Shown here in pieces: positions 26,777-34,662 of a stretch of 64,000 bases of DNA. Positions within the stretch are counted from its first letter, which is position 1. Every line of letters begins with the position of its first letter. Made by a program: the position numbers and the translations under genes. The DNA is from Nonomuraea coxensis DSM 45129. Lineage in GTDB: Bacteria > Actinomycetota > Actinomycetes > Streptosporangiales > Streptosporangiaceae. The notes beneath the pieces were generated by a model, which saw only the letters and a program-made list of their open reading frames with translations, did no database searches and was not told the origin of the DNA. Location of the stretch: contig NZ_CP068985.1 in assembly GCF_019397265.1 (NCBI RefSeq), positions 7,993,001 to 8,057,000 on the forward strand, read 5' to 3'.

Positions 26777-28110
26777 CCCCGGCCCGCCTGGTCGCAGGGC
26801 TGCGGCGGCCGGGCGGCGTGGCGCGGGGCGGGGCGGCGGGGCTGGCGGCGGCCGGGGTGTCGGCGGCGGCGCAGTTCGCGCTGGTCGTGGTGGTGACGCG
26901 GGCGGTGAGCGCGGCCGAGGCCGGGGCGTTCTTCGCGGCCACCGCCGTGGTGCTCATGGCGGCCGGCGTGGCGAAGCTGGACGCGGGGAACGGGCTGGTG
27001 TTCTTCCTCGCCCGCGCGCGGGCAGCCGGGCACGGGAAGGCGGCGGGGCACGCGGGGGCCGCCGGGCATGCCGGAGCCGCCGGACCTTACGGCGCGGCCG
27101 GATATGTCCGGGCAGCGACCGTTCCTTGCGTGGTGGCGGCTGCCGTGGCCGCCGTGGTGCTGTGGCCGCGGGTGGGGCCGGTGGCGGCGGTCGTGCCGGT
27201 CGTCGCCCTCGGCGACGTGCTGCTGGCCGCGACCCGCGGGCTCGGCACACTGCGGCCCACCGTGCTCCTGGACGGCATGGCGCTGCCCGCCGCGCAGCTC
27301 GCGCTGGTCACCGTCGTGGCCCTGGCCGGGCCGCCGGAGTGGCTGCCGCTCGCGTGGGGGCTCCCGTACGTGCCGGTGCTGGTCCTCGCGGCCGTGGCGG
27401 TGCGGGGGCGGGTCCCGCGCGGCCCCCGCGTGCCGGGCGCCGGGCGGGACCTGTGGCGCTACACCGCTCCCCGCTCGTTCGCGGGCGCGATCCAGGCCGT
27501 CTTCCAGCGGCTGGACGTGGTGGTCGTCGCGCTGCTCGCCGGGCCCGCGCAGGCCGCCGTCTACACCGCCGCCACCCGGTTCAAGGTCGTGGGCCAGCTC
27601 GCGAACCAAGGGCTGACCCAGGCCGTCCATGCCCGGCTGGTGAGCGCGCTCGCGCGGGGCGAGCTGGCGCGGGCCAGGGAGCTCTACCAGGCGGCGACCA
27701 TCTGGCTGGTGCTGCTGACCTGGCCGGTGTGGCTCGCGTACGCGGCGCTGGCCCCGTGGCTGCTGGCGGTGTTCGGGCCCGCGTACGGCACGGCGGCGCC
27801 GGTCGCGCTGGTGCTCGCGGCCACGATGATGGTGGCCACGGCCTGCGGGATGGTGGACGTCGTGCTCACCGCCGCCGGGCACACCGGACTGAGCCTGCTC
27901 AACCTGCTGGCGGCCGTGGCCTGCACCCTGGCCCTGGACGTGGCGCTGGTGCCCGCGCACGGGGCGCTCGGCGCGGTGGCCGGCTGGTCGGGCGGGGTGC
28001 TGGTGAAGAACCTGCTGCCGCTGTGGCAGCTCCACCGGCGCTACGGGCTGCGCCCGTTCGGCCGGCACACGCCGGCGGCGCTGCGCCTGCGCACCTGGGC
28101 CGCCGCGTGA
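26764..28110 (+). CDS. Oligosaccharide flippase (Wzx / MATE-MVF type)
   Basis: 448 residues with about 12 hydrophobic segments arranged as in polysaccharide exporters. The N-terminal region has GAAGLAAAGVSAAAQFALVVVVTRAVSAAEAGAFFAA, and YTAPRSFAGAIQAVFQRLDVVVVALLAGPAQAAVYTAATRF is the conserved central block. A low-complexity insertion of GHA/GAA units lies in a loop at about residues 88-112. It should flip lipid-linked repeat units across the membrane before Wzy polymerisation. GTG start at 26764, inside the end of the sulfotransferase gene. Confidence 0.85.
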   Translation: MATVTPARLVAGLRRPGGVARGGAAGLAAAGVSAAAQFALVVVVTRAVSAAEAGAFFAATAVVLMAAGVAKLDAGNGLVFFLARARAAGHGKAAGHAGAAGHAGAAGPYGAAGYVRAATVPCVVAAAVAAVVLWPRVGPVAAVVPVVALGDVLLAATRGLGTLRPTVLLDGMALPAAQLALVTVVALAGPPEWLPLAWGLPYVPVLVLAAVAVRGRVPRGPRVPGAGRDLWRYTAPRSFAGAIQAVFQRLDVVVVALLAGPAQAAVYTAATRFKVVGQLANQGLTQAVHARLVSALARGELARARELYQAATIWLVLLTWPVWLAYAALAPWLLAVFGPAYGTAAPVALVLAATMMVATACGMVDVVLTAAGHTGLSLLNLLAAVACTLALDVALVPAHGALGAVAGWSGGVLVKNLLPLWQLHRRYGLRPFGRHTPAALRLRTWAAA

Positions 28111-28117
28111 GGGCCGC

Positions 28118-29002
28118 ATGAGCGCCGCGCCCGTGCTGGTCACGGGGCTGCCCAGGAGCGGCACGAGCTGGGCGGGCAAGATGCTGGCGGCCGGCGGCGG
28201 GCTGGTCTACGTCAACGAGCCGCTCAACCCCCAGCACCCGCCCGGCCGCTGCCCCGGCGTGCTGGCCGCCGAGGTCACCCACCGCTTCCAGTACATCTGC
28301 GACGACAACGACGAGGTGTGGCTGCCCGCCTTCCGCGACACGGTCGCGCTGCGCTACCGCTGGGGGGCCGAGCTGCGCGCGAACCACCGCCCGTACGATC
28401 TGGCCCGCCTGCTCCGCTACGGCACCGCCTTCGCCCACGGCCGGCTGGCGGGGCGACGGGCGCTGCTGGACGACCCGTTCGCGGTGCTGAGCGCGGGCTG
28501 GTTCGCCCGGCGGCTGGGCTGCCGGGTGATCGCGCTCGTGCGTGATCCGGTGTCGTTCGCGGCGAGCTGGCAGCGGCTCGGCTGGCGCGCCGACCTCCGC
28601 GACCTGCTGGACCAGCCGCTGCTCGTCCGCGACCATCCCGAGGTGGCGGCGCTCGACCCCTCGCTCGACCGCCTCGCCGCGATCGCCGCCCTCTGGCGGG
28701 TCACCCGGACGATCCTGGACCGCACGCCCGGGATCCTCCTCGTCTCCTACGAGTCCCTGGCCGCCGACCCCCTCACGGGTTTCCGCGGTCTGTACGGCCA
28801 CGCCGGTCTGCCCTGGACGCCGTCCGCCGCCCGCCGCGTCCACCGCGCCTGCACCGGCCCGTCGTCGGCGAACGGCGCGTTCCGCTGGTCCGGCCTGTCG
28901 CGTACGGCCTACCGCCGCATGGACTCCCGCCAGGCGCTCGCCACCGCCGCCCGTGGCCTCACGGAGCAGGACGCCGCCCGCGTCCGCGCCCTCACCGCCT
29001 GA
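28118..29002 (+). CDS. PAPS-dependent sulfotransferase (2 of 3)
   Basis: 294 residues. The PAPS-binding loop is LVTGLPRSGTSWAGKMLAAGG (about 7-27), followed by VYVNEPLNPQHPPG. The second PAPS motif is VIALVRDPVSFAASWQRLGW near 139-158. The LPRSGTSW form is that of sulfotransferase family 3. The sequence differs clearly from the other two sulfotransferases here, so each may modify a different position or residue of the polymer. It ends the plus-strand operon and overlaps the convergent WecG gene by 11 nt. Confidence 0.88.
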   Translation: MSAAPVLVTGLPRSGTSWAGKMLAAGGGLVYVNEPLNPQHPPGRCPGVLAAEVTHRFQYICDDNDEVWLPAFRDTVALRYRWGAELRANHRPYDLARLLRYGTAFAHGRLAGRRALLDDPFAVLSAGWFARRLGCRVIALVRDPVSFAASWQRLGWRADLRDLLDQPLLVRDHPEVAALDPSLDRLAAIAALWRVTRTILDRTPGILLVSYESLAADPLTGFRGLYGHAGLPWTPSAARRVHRACTGPSSANGAFRWSGLSRTAYRRMDSRQALATAARGLTEQDAARVRALTA

Positions 29003-29783
29003 CCAGGCGGGCGGCCAGGCGGGCGGCCAGGCACCGGCCGAGCAGGCGGGCCGCGAACGGCAGGTCGTCGACGAGGTAGCGGCGGGCCAGCCGGCGCGGC
29101 TCGGTGGCGAGGCGGAACGCCCACTCCAGGCCCGCCCGCCGCATCCACCACGGCGCCCTCGGCACCATGCCGGCGGCGAAGGCGAGCGCCGCCCCGCACC
29201 CCAGGAACCACGCCCCCGGCAGGTCGCGCCGCAGCTCGGCGATGAGGAGGTCCTGCCGGGGGAAGCCGAGGCCGACGAAGACCAGCCGGGGACGGGCGGC
29301 GGCGACCCTGCGCCGCACGGCGTCCCGCCCCTCCTGGCTGGAGTCGAAGCCGTGGGCGGGGGCGTGCGCGCCGCAGACCCGCAGCCCGGGGAAGGCTCCG
29401 GTGAGCGCGCGGGCGGCCCGCTCGGGGGCGCCGGAAGGGCCGCCGAGCAGGTAGACCGGCCAGCCGTGCCGGGCGGCCCGCGCGCTGAGCGCCCGCAGCA
29501 GGTCGGCGCCCGTGACCCGCTCGGGCAGCGGCGTGCCCAGCAGCCGCGCCGCCCAGATCAGCGGCATCCCGTCGGCCACCACGAGGTCGGCCGAGGCCAC
29601 GAGCCGGCCGAGCGCGGGGTCGGCGCCGGCGAGGCGGCAGATGTCCACGTTGGGGGTGACGATCCGGCCGCCCCGCCCGGCGGCCAGCCCGGCCGTCACC
29701 CGCTCGACGACGTCGTGCTCGCGCACCGGGTCCAGCCCCAGCCCGCCGACCTGGATCCGTCCGGCGCCCACGGTCAGGGTCAT
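28992..29783 (-). CDS. WecG/TagA/CpsF family glycosyltransferase (GT26)
   Basis: 263 residues. Typical motifs are IVTPNVDICRLAGADP, LVVADGMPLIWAARLLGTPLPERVTGADLL, VYLLGGPSG, and FVGLGFPRQDLLIAEL, followed by GAALAFAAGMVPRAPWWMRRAGLEWAFRLATEP. It should add a second sugar, often ManNAc-type, to an undecaprenyl-PP-linked primer in the cytosol. Its C-terminal AARLAARLVRR may associate with the membrane. The ATG at 29783 overlaps the GT2 stop (ATGA). Confidence 0.9.
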   Translation of the reverse strand: MTLTVGAGRIQVGGLGLDPVREHDVVERVTAGLAAGRGGRIVTPNVDICRLAGADPALGRLVASADLVVADGMPLIWAARLLGTPLPERVTGADLLRALSARAARHGWPVYLLGGPSGAPERAARALTGAFPGLRVCGAHAPAHGFDSSQEGRDAVRRRVAAARPRLVFVGLGFPRQDLLIAELRRDLPGAWFLGCGAALAFAAGMVPRAPWWMRRAGLEWAFRLATEPRRLARRYLVDDLPFAARLLGRCLAARLAARLVRR

Positions 29784-30688
29784 ATGCCGTGCCCCCGGTC
29801 GTGCAGCCGGGACAGCACCGCCGGCGCGGAGACCAGCCCGGCCGCCACCGCGAGCGCGATCGGGGCGCGCGGCTCGGCGGGGCGGGAGGCGAGGGCGCGG
29901 GCGGCCCAGCGCAGGGCCGCGCGCCGGTGGCCCAGCGCGGCGTGCCCGAAGGCGAGCTGCCCGTAGACCCGGGCCGCGCCGCGTGGGTCTCCGGCCAGCT
30001 CGGGGTGGCGGGCGAGCATCCAGTCGAGCCCGGCGATGCGGTCGGCCCAGCGGCCGACGTAGTGGGAGGAGCCCCAGCGGACCCGGACGAGCGGCCGGTC
30101 GACGTGGGCGATCGGGTGGCGCTTGGCGGCGCGCAGGGCGAGGTCCCAGTCCTCGTTCTGGCCGCCGGGCGCGCTCTCGTCGGGCCGCGGGGCGCCGCGC
30201 TCGAACAGGAACGTCGAGGAGTGGACCATGACCATGCGGGAGCGTACGAGGTCGGCCGCGGTCACCGTGGACGCGCCCGCGAGGCGCGGCACCCGGTGGC
30301 CGCCGTGCTCGACCTCGATGCCGCAGCTCGCGAACTCGGCCCCGCCGCGGCGCAGCGCGCGGAGCTGGGCGGCGAGCTTGCCGGGCAGCCACATGTCGTC
30401 GTCGTCGCAGAAGGCGGCGAGGTCGGCGTCGAGGGCGTCGAGGCCGGTGTTGCGGGCTCCCGGCAGGCCGGGCGTGCGCGTGTTGGGCAGCACCAGCACC
30501 CGCCGCCGCGGGCCGTCGCCCAGCCCGGCGAGCCCTTCGGCGATCTCGGGGACGGGGGCGCCGCCGTCCACCACGACGGCCACCGTCAGCGTGCCCCAGT
30601 GCGCCTGCCCGAGCACGCTCGCGACGGCCTGGCGCAGCAGGACGGCCCGGTCGCCGCGCGTCGGGACGACCACGCCGACGGAGGTCAC
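29780..30688 (-). CDS. GT2-family glycosyltransferase
   Basis: 302 residues. The GT-A core is clear: VGVVVPTRGDRAVLLRQAVASVLGQ at the start, LPGARNTGLDALDADLAAFCDDDDMWLPGKL (the DDDD metal-binding region), and QNEDWDLALRAAK (the ED catalytic-base region). The last ~70 residues carry TPR-like helices (GQLAFGHAALGHRRAALRWAARALAS). It should extend the lipid-linked repeat unit. The GTG at 30688 overlaps the sulfotransferase stop, and upstream starts lack family similarity. Confidence 0.87.
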   Translation of the reverse strand: MTSVGVVVPTRGDRAVLLRQAVASVLGQAHWGTLTVAVVVDGGAPVPEIAEGLAGLGDGPRRRVLVLPNTRTPGLPGARNTGLDALDADLAAFCDDDDMWLPGKLAAQLRALRRGGAEFASCGIEVEHGGHRVPRLAGASTVTAADLVRSRMVMVHSSTFLFERGAPRPDESAPGGQNEDWDLALRAAKRHPIAHVDRPLVRVRWGSSHYVGRWADRIAGLDWMLARHPELAGDPRGAARVYGQLAFGHAALGHRRAALRWAARALASRPAEPRAPIALAVAAGLVSAPAVLSRLHDRGHGI

Positions 30689-31587
30689 GCCGTGCCCCAG
30701 TAGCCGTAGCGCACGCGCAGCGGCCAGGTGAGCAGGTTGACCACGCGCCGGTCGCCCTCGGCCATCGCGGTCGCCCACGAGTCGTCGCGCCGCAGCTCGA
30801 CCCGGCCGACGTGGAAGCGCATGGGGTTGCCCGAGACGGTGTGGGACGGCCCGAGCCAGGCGGTGCGCCCGTCGATGAACGGCAGCTCGGCCGCCGCCTC
30901 CCCGAGGCCCAGCTCGTGCTGGAGCGCGCCGAACGCGGGCCCGGGGGCCGCCAGCAGGTCCTCGTAGCGGACGGTGGTGACCGGCACGCCGCGCCGCGCG
31001 AGCAGCTCAAGCGCGGCGTTCTGGGCGGTCCAGTGCAGGGCCGTGCGGGCGGGGCCCCACCGGGTCATCGGCAGGCCGTCCTCGGGACGCTCGACGGCGC
31101 GGCCCCAGGAGTGGGCGACGGCGCGCGGATCGCGCACCACCTGGACGACCCGGACGTCGACGCCGCCGGTCGCCAGGCAGCAGGCCAGGGAGGCGTGCTT
31201 GCTGGAGTCGACGACCACGCGGGCCCCGGTAGCCGCGTAGAGCTGGCGGTAGACCTGGACGTAGTCGGCGAGGTCGGGATGGGCGATGCGCGGGACGCGG
31301 CGCGTGCGGTCGACCCGCCGGCGCAGCGTGAGCACCCGCTCCGCCAGCCGGGCCGACCATCCTCCGAAGGCGCGCTCCCCCACCTGCCGCCAGAAGGGGC
31401 AGGCGGGGAAGGGCACCCCGCACCCGCAGGGCTGGCCTGCGAGCACTCCCCTTTCCCAGAGATGCACGACCTCGCCGAGGGCGATCACGCCGGGCAGCTC
31501 GCCGAGGAGGCGTTCGAGCAGCGTGCTGCCGCTGCGGCCCAGACCACCCAGGTAGATCACCTGGGTGGTGTGCTCGTGATCGGTCAA
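30685..31587 (-). CDS. PAPS-dependent sulfotransferase (3 of 3)
   Basis: 300 residues. The PAPS loop is IYLGGLGRSGSTLLERLLGELP (about 11-32). The second motif is VRVVQVVRDPRAVAHSWGRAVERP. A Cys-containing segment CGCGVPFPACPFWRQVGERAF is common in bacterial glycan sulfotransferases. VVVDSSKHASLA is also typical. The TTG start at 31587 follows GAGGCC. It leads the three-gene group with GT2 and WecG, all overlapping, so sulfation and elongation are encoded together. Confidence 0.88.
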   Translation of the reverse strand: MTDHEHTTQVIYLGGLGRSGSTLLERLLGELPGVIALGEVVHLWERGVLAGQPCGCGVPFPACPFWRQVGERAFGGWSARLAERVLTLRRRVDRTRRVPRIAHPDLADYVQVYRQLYAATGARVVVDSSKHASLACCLATGGVDVRVVQVVRDPRAVAHSWGRAVERPEDGLPMTRWGPARTALHWTAQNAALELLARRGVPVTTVRYEDLLAAPGPAFGALQHELGLGEAAAELPFIDGRTAWLGPSHTVSGNPMRFHVGRVELRRDDSWATAMAEGDRRVVNLLTWPLRVRYGYWGTA

Positions 31588-31700
31588 CGGAGTGGCCTCG
31601 CATCAGAAACTCGCGCTCACCGTGGACTATGAGCGCGAACTGCGAAGACCCTATCGCTTCCTGTAATCAACCGGTCACGGAACGCACAAAAGATCTACCT

Positions 31701-32963
31701 TCAGCGCGCGTCGAGCACCATGCCCGCGCCGACCGTGCCATTGGTGGCCTCGTCGATGAGGATGAAGCCGCCGGTGAGCCGGTTGCGCGCGTAGTCGTCA
31801 ACGAACAGCGGCTGCGTGACCCGCAGCGACACCCGGCCGATCTCGTTGAGGCCGAGCGAGGTGGCCTCCTCGTCGCGGTGCAGGGTGTTGACGTCGAGCC
31901 GGTAGTGCAGGTCGCGGACGAGCGCCCGCGCCGTACGGGTGGTGTGCTTGATCGTCAGCTTGGACCGTGGCGACAGCTTGACGCCGTCGGCCATCCAGCA
32001 GACCATCGCCTCCAGCTCCTGCGCCGCGTTCGGCTGGTTGTTGGGCCGGGCGATCATGTCGCCGCGCGAGATGTCGAGGTCGTCCTCGAAGCGCAGCGTC
32101 ACCGACATGGGCGGGAACGCCTCCTCCACCGGCCCGTCGAAGGTGTCGATGGAGGCGATGCGGGTGCTCAGCCCGGAGGGCAGGTGCACGACCTCGTCGC
32201 CGGGCTTGAGCACGCCGCCCGCGACCTGGCCGGCGTAGCCCCGGTAGTCGTGGAAGGCGTGGTCGGTGGCCCGCTGGGGGCGGATGACGTACTGGACGGG
32301 GAAGCGCACGTCGGTCAGGTTGCGGTCGGAGGCGATGTGCACGTTCTCCAGGTGGTGCAGCAGCGAGGTGCCGAGATACCAGGGCATGTTCTCGCTGCGT
32401 GAGACGACGTTGTCGCCGTTGAGCGCGGAGATCGGGATGAAGGTCAGGTCGGAGACGTTGAGCTTGGAGGCGAACGCCGTGAACTCCTCCCTGATCTCCT
32501 CGAAGCGCTCCTGCGCGTAGTCCACGAGGTCCATCTTGTTGACCGCCAGCACCAGGTGGGGCACCCGCAGCAGCGAGGTCAGGAACGCGTGCCGCCGCGA
32601 CTGCTCCAGCACGCCCTTGCGGGCGTCGATGAGGATGATCGCCAGGTCGGCCGTGGAGGCACCGGTGACCATGTTGCGGGTGTACTGGATGTGGCCCGGG
32701 GTATCGGCGATGATGAACTTGCGCCGCGGCGTGGCGAAGTAGCGGTAGGCGACGTCGATGGTGATGCCCTGCTCCCGCTCGGCGCGCAGGCCGTCGGTGA
32801 GCAGCGACAGGTCGGTGTATTCGGTGCCCCGGTCGCGGGAGGTGCGTTCGACGGCTTCGAGCTGGTCCTCGAAGATCGCCTTGGAGTCGAAGAGCAGGCG
32901 TCCGATGAGGGTGGACTTGCCGTCGTCGACGCTTCCCGCCGTGGCAAAGCGCAGAATGTCCAT
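31701..32963 (-). CDS. cysN: Sulfate adenylyltransferase GTPase subunit
   Basis: 420 residues. The G domain has FATAGSVDDGKSTLIGRLLFD (P-loop), RAEREQGITIDVAYRYF (switch I), ADTPGHIQYTRNMVTGAS (G3) and LAVNKMDLVDY (NKxD). EF-Tu-like beta-barrel domains follow (about 225-420). With CysD it drives APS formation by GTP hydrolysis. It lacks a fused APS-kinase domain; that function is supplied by the gene at 18.8 kb. The ATG abuts the CysD stop with no spacer. A 113-bp gap separates it from the sulfotransferase gene. Confidence 0.95.
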   Translation of the reverse strand: MDILRFATAGSVDDGKSTLIGRLLFDSKAIFEDQLEAVERTSRDRGTEYTDLSLLTDGLRAEREQGITIDVAYRYFATPRRKFIIADTPGHIQYTRNMVTGASTADLAIILIDARKGVLEQSRRHAFLTSLLRVPHLVLAVNKMDLVDYAQERFEEIREEFTAFASKLNVSDLTFIPISALNGDNVVSRSENMPWYLGTSLLHHLENVHIASDRNLTDVRFPVQYVIRPQRATDHAFHDYRGYAGQVAGGVLKPGDEVVHLPSGLSTRIASIDTFDGPVEEAFPPMSVTLRFEDDLDISRGDMIARPNNQPNAAQELEAMVCWMADGVKLSPRSKLTIKHTTRTARALVRDLHYRLDVNTLHRDEEATSLGLNEIGRVSLRVTQPLFVDDYARNRLTGGFILIDEATNGTVGAGMVLDAR

Positions 32964-33878
32964 TTAGAAGTAGCCCTCTCGCTTGCGGTCCTCCATGGCG
33001 GCCTCGGACGAGCGGTCGTCGGCCCTGGTGGCCCCGCGCTCGGTGATCCGGGTCGCCGCGATCTCCTCGATGATCTCCTCGACCGTGGCGGCCTGGGACT
33101 GCACGGCGCCGGTGCAGGTCATGTCGCCCACGGTGCGGTAGCGCACCACCGCCTCGAACAGCGGCTCGTCCTCGCCGCGCTGGACCACCTCGGAGTCGGG
33201 CAGCAGCATGCCGTCACGCTCGAACACCTTGCGCGTGTGAGCGAAGTAGATGGAGGGGATCTCGATGCCCTCGCGCCGGATGTAGTCCCAGACGTCCAGC
33301 TCGGTCCAGTTGGACAGCGGGAAGACGCGGATGTGCTCGCCCTTGCGGATGCGCGCGTTGTAGAGGTTCCACAGCTCGGGGCGCTGGTTCTTCGGGTCCC
33401 ACTGGCCGAAGTCGTCGCGGAAGGAGAACACCCGCTCCTTGGCGCGGGCCTTCTCCTCGTCGCGGCGGGCGCCGCCGAAGACCGCGTCGAACTCGTGCTC
33501 CTCGATCGCGTCGAGCAGCGTGGTGGTCTGCAGGCGGTTGCGCGAGGCGCGCCGCCCGGTGTCCTCCACGACCCTGCCCTGGTCGATGGAGTCCTGGACG
33601 CTGGCCACGATGAGCCGCGCGCCGAGCTCGCCGGCGCGGCGGTCGCGGAAGTCGATGACCTCGTCGAAGTTGTGGCCCGTGTCGACGTGCATGAGCGGGA
33701 ACGGGATGGCCGCGGGCCAGAACGCCTTCTCCGCGATGCGGAGCATGACGATGGAGTCCTTCCCGCCGGAGAAGAGCAGACAGGGGCGCTCGAACTCGGC
33801 CGCCACCTCGCGCATGATGTGGATCGCTTCGGCTTCGAGCACGTCGAGCTGCGACGTTGTGTAGTCGCGCTGCAGCAT
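32964..33878 (-). CDS. cysD: Sulfate adenylyltransferase subunit 2
   Basis: 304 residues. This catalytic subunit of the CysDN ATP sulfurylase adenylylates sulfate to APS. The PP-loop is LLFSGGKDSIVMLRIAEKAF (near 33-52), followed by MHVDTGHNFDEVIDFRD and DAVFGGARRDEEKARAKERVFSFRD. The C terminus RSSEAAMEDRKREGYF is characteristic. The ATG is preceded by GGAGG. It is placed between cysQ and cysN. No PAPS reductase is encoded in the window, so the activated sulfate is probably meant for transfer rather than cysteine synthesis. Confidence 0.96.
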   Translation of the reverse strand: MLQRDYTTSQLDVLEAEAIHIMREVAAEFERPCLLFSGGKDSIVMLRIAEKAFWPAAIPFPLMHVDTGHNFDEVIDFRDRRAGELGARLIVASVQDSIDQGRVVEDTGRRASRNRLQTTTLLDAIEEHEFDAVFGGARRDEEKARAKERVFSFRDDFGQWDPKNQRPELWNLYNARIRKGEHIRVFPLSNWTELDVWDYIRREGIEIPSIYFAHTRKVFERDGMLLPDSEVVQRGEDEPLFEAVVRYRTVGDMTCTGAVQSQAATVEEIIEEIAATRITERGATRADDRSSEAAMEDRKREGYF

Positions 33879-33897
33879 GGGAGCTTCCTCCGGCGGT

Positions 33898-34662
33898 TTA
33901 GCGGTGCAGGTCCCGAATCCCGGCGAGCAGAGATGTCGCCAGCTCCGGTAGGGAAACCAGAATATCGGGTAGTGACGGGTCGGCTTGGTTGTAGGCCAGC
34001 GCGGCGCCGTCCACGCGGCTCGCGTGGGCTCCCGCGGCCTGCGCGACGGCGACCGGGGCGGCGGAGTCCCATTCGTACTGGCCGCCGGCGTGCACGTACG
34101 CCTCCACCTCGCCGGTCAGCACGGCGGAGATCTTGGCCCCGGCCGAGCCGATCGGCACCAGGTCGGCGCCGGCGAGGTAGGCGAGCTTCTGGACGAACTC
34201 CGGCGGGCGGGTGCGGCTCACCGCGATGCGGAAGCGCCCGCCGCTGAACGCGGGCAGCTTGGGCGGCTCGGCGGTGGTGAGCGTACGGCCCTGCGCGGGC
34301 AGCGCCACGGCGCCCGCCGTCAGCCGCCCGCGCTCCCACAGCGCCACGTGCACGGCCCAGTCGGCGCGCCCCTCCTCGGAGAACTCGCGGGTGCCGTCGA
34401 GCGGGTCGACGATCCACACCCGCTCGGCGGCCAGGCGGCGCGGGTCGAGCCGCTCCTCGCGGGTGGCCTCCTCCGACAGCACGCTGTCGCTCGGCCGCAG
34501 CCGGGCCAGCGACTCCATGAGGAAGACGTGGGAGCTCCGGTCGCCCTCGGCCTTCAGCGCGGCCGCGTCGTCGAACCCCAGGCGCCGGCGGACCTGCAGC
34601 AGTCTCTCGCCTGCTTCGTTCGCCAGGTCGGCGGCGACGGCGTGGTCGTCGCGAATCGTCAT
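33898..34662 (-). CDS. cysQ: 3'(2'),5'-bisphosphate nucleotidase (PAP phosphatase)
   Basis: 254 residues of the inositol-monophosphatase superfamily. Metal-binding motifs are VLSEEATREE, VWIVDPLDGTREF (the D-P-x-D-G-T signature), and YEWDSAAPVAVAQAAGAH near the C terminus. It dephosphorylates PAP, the inhibitory by-product of sulfotransferases, to AMP. The ATG at 34662 has AGGAG 8 nt before it and shares its A with the stop of the priming transferase (TGATG), so translation is coupled. Its position with cysDN and three sulfotransferases makes PAP recycling the natural role. Confidence 0.9.
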   Translation of the reverse strand: MTIRDDHAVAADLANEAGERLLQVRRRLGFDDAAALKAEGDRSSHVFLMESLARLRPSDSVLSEEATREERLDPRRLAAERVWIVDPLDGTREFSEEGRADWAVHVALWERGRLTAGAVALPAQGRTLTTAEPPKLPAFSGGRFRIAVSRTRPPEFVQKLAYLAGADLVPIGSAGAKISAVLTGEVEAYVHAGGQYEWDSAAPVAVAQAAGAHASRVDGAALAYNQADPSLPDILVSLPELATSLLAGIRDLHR

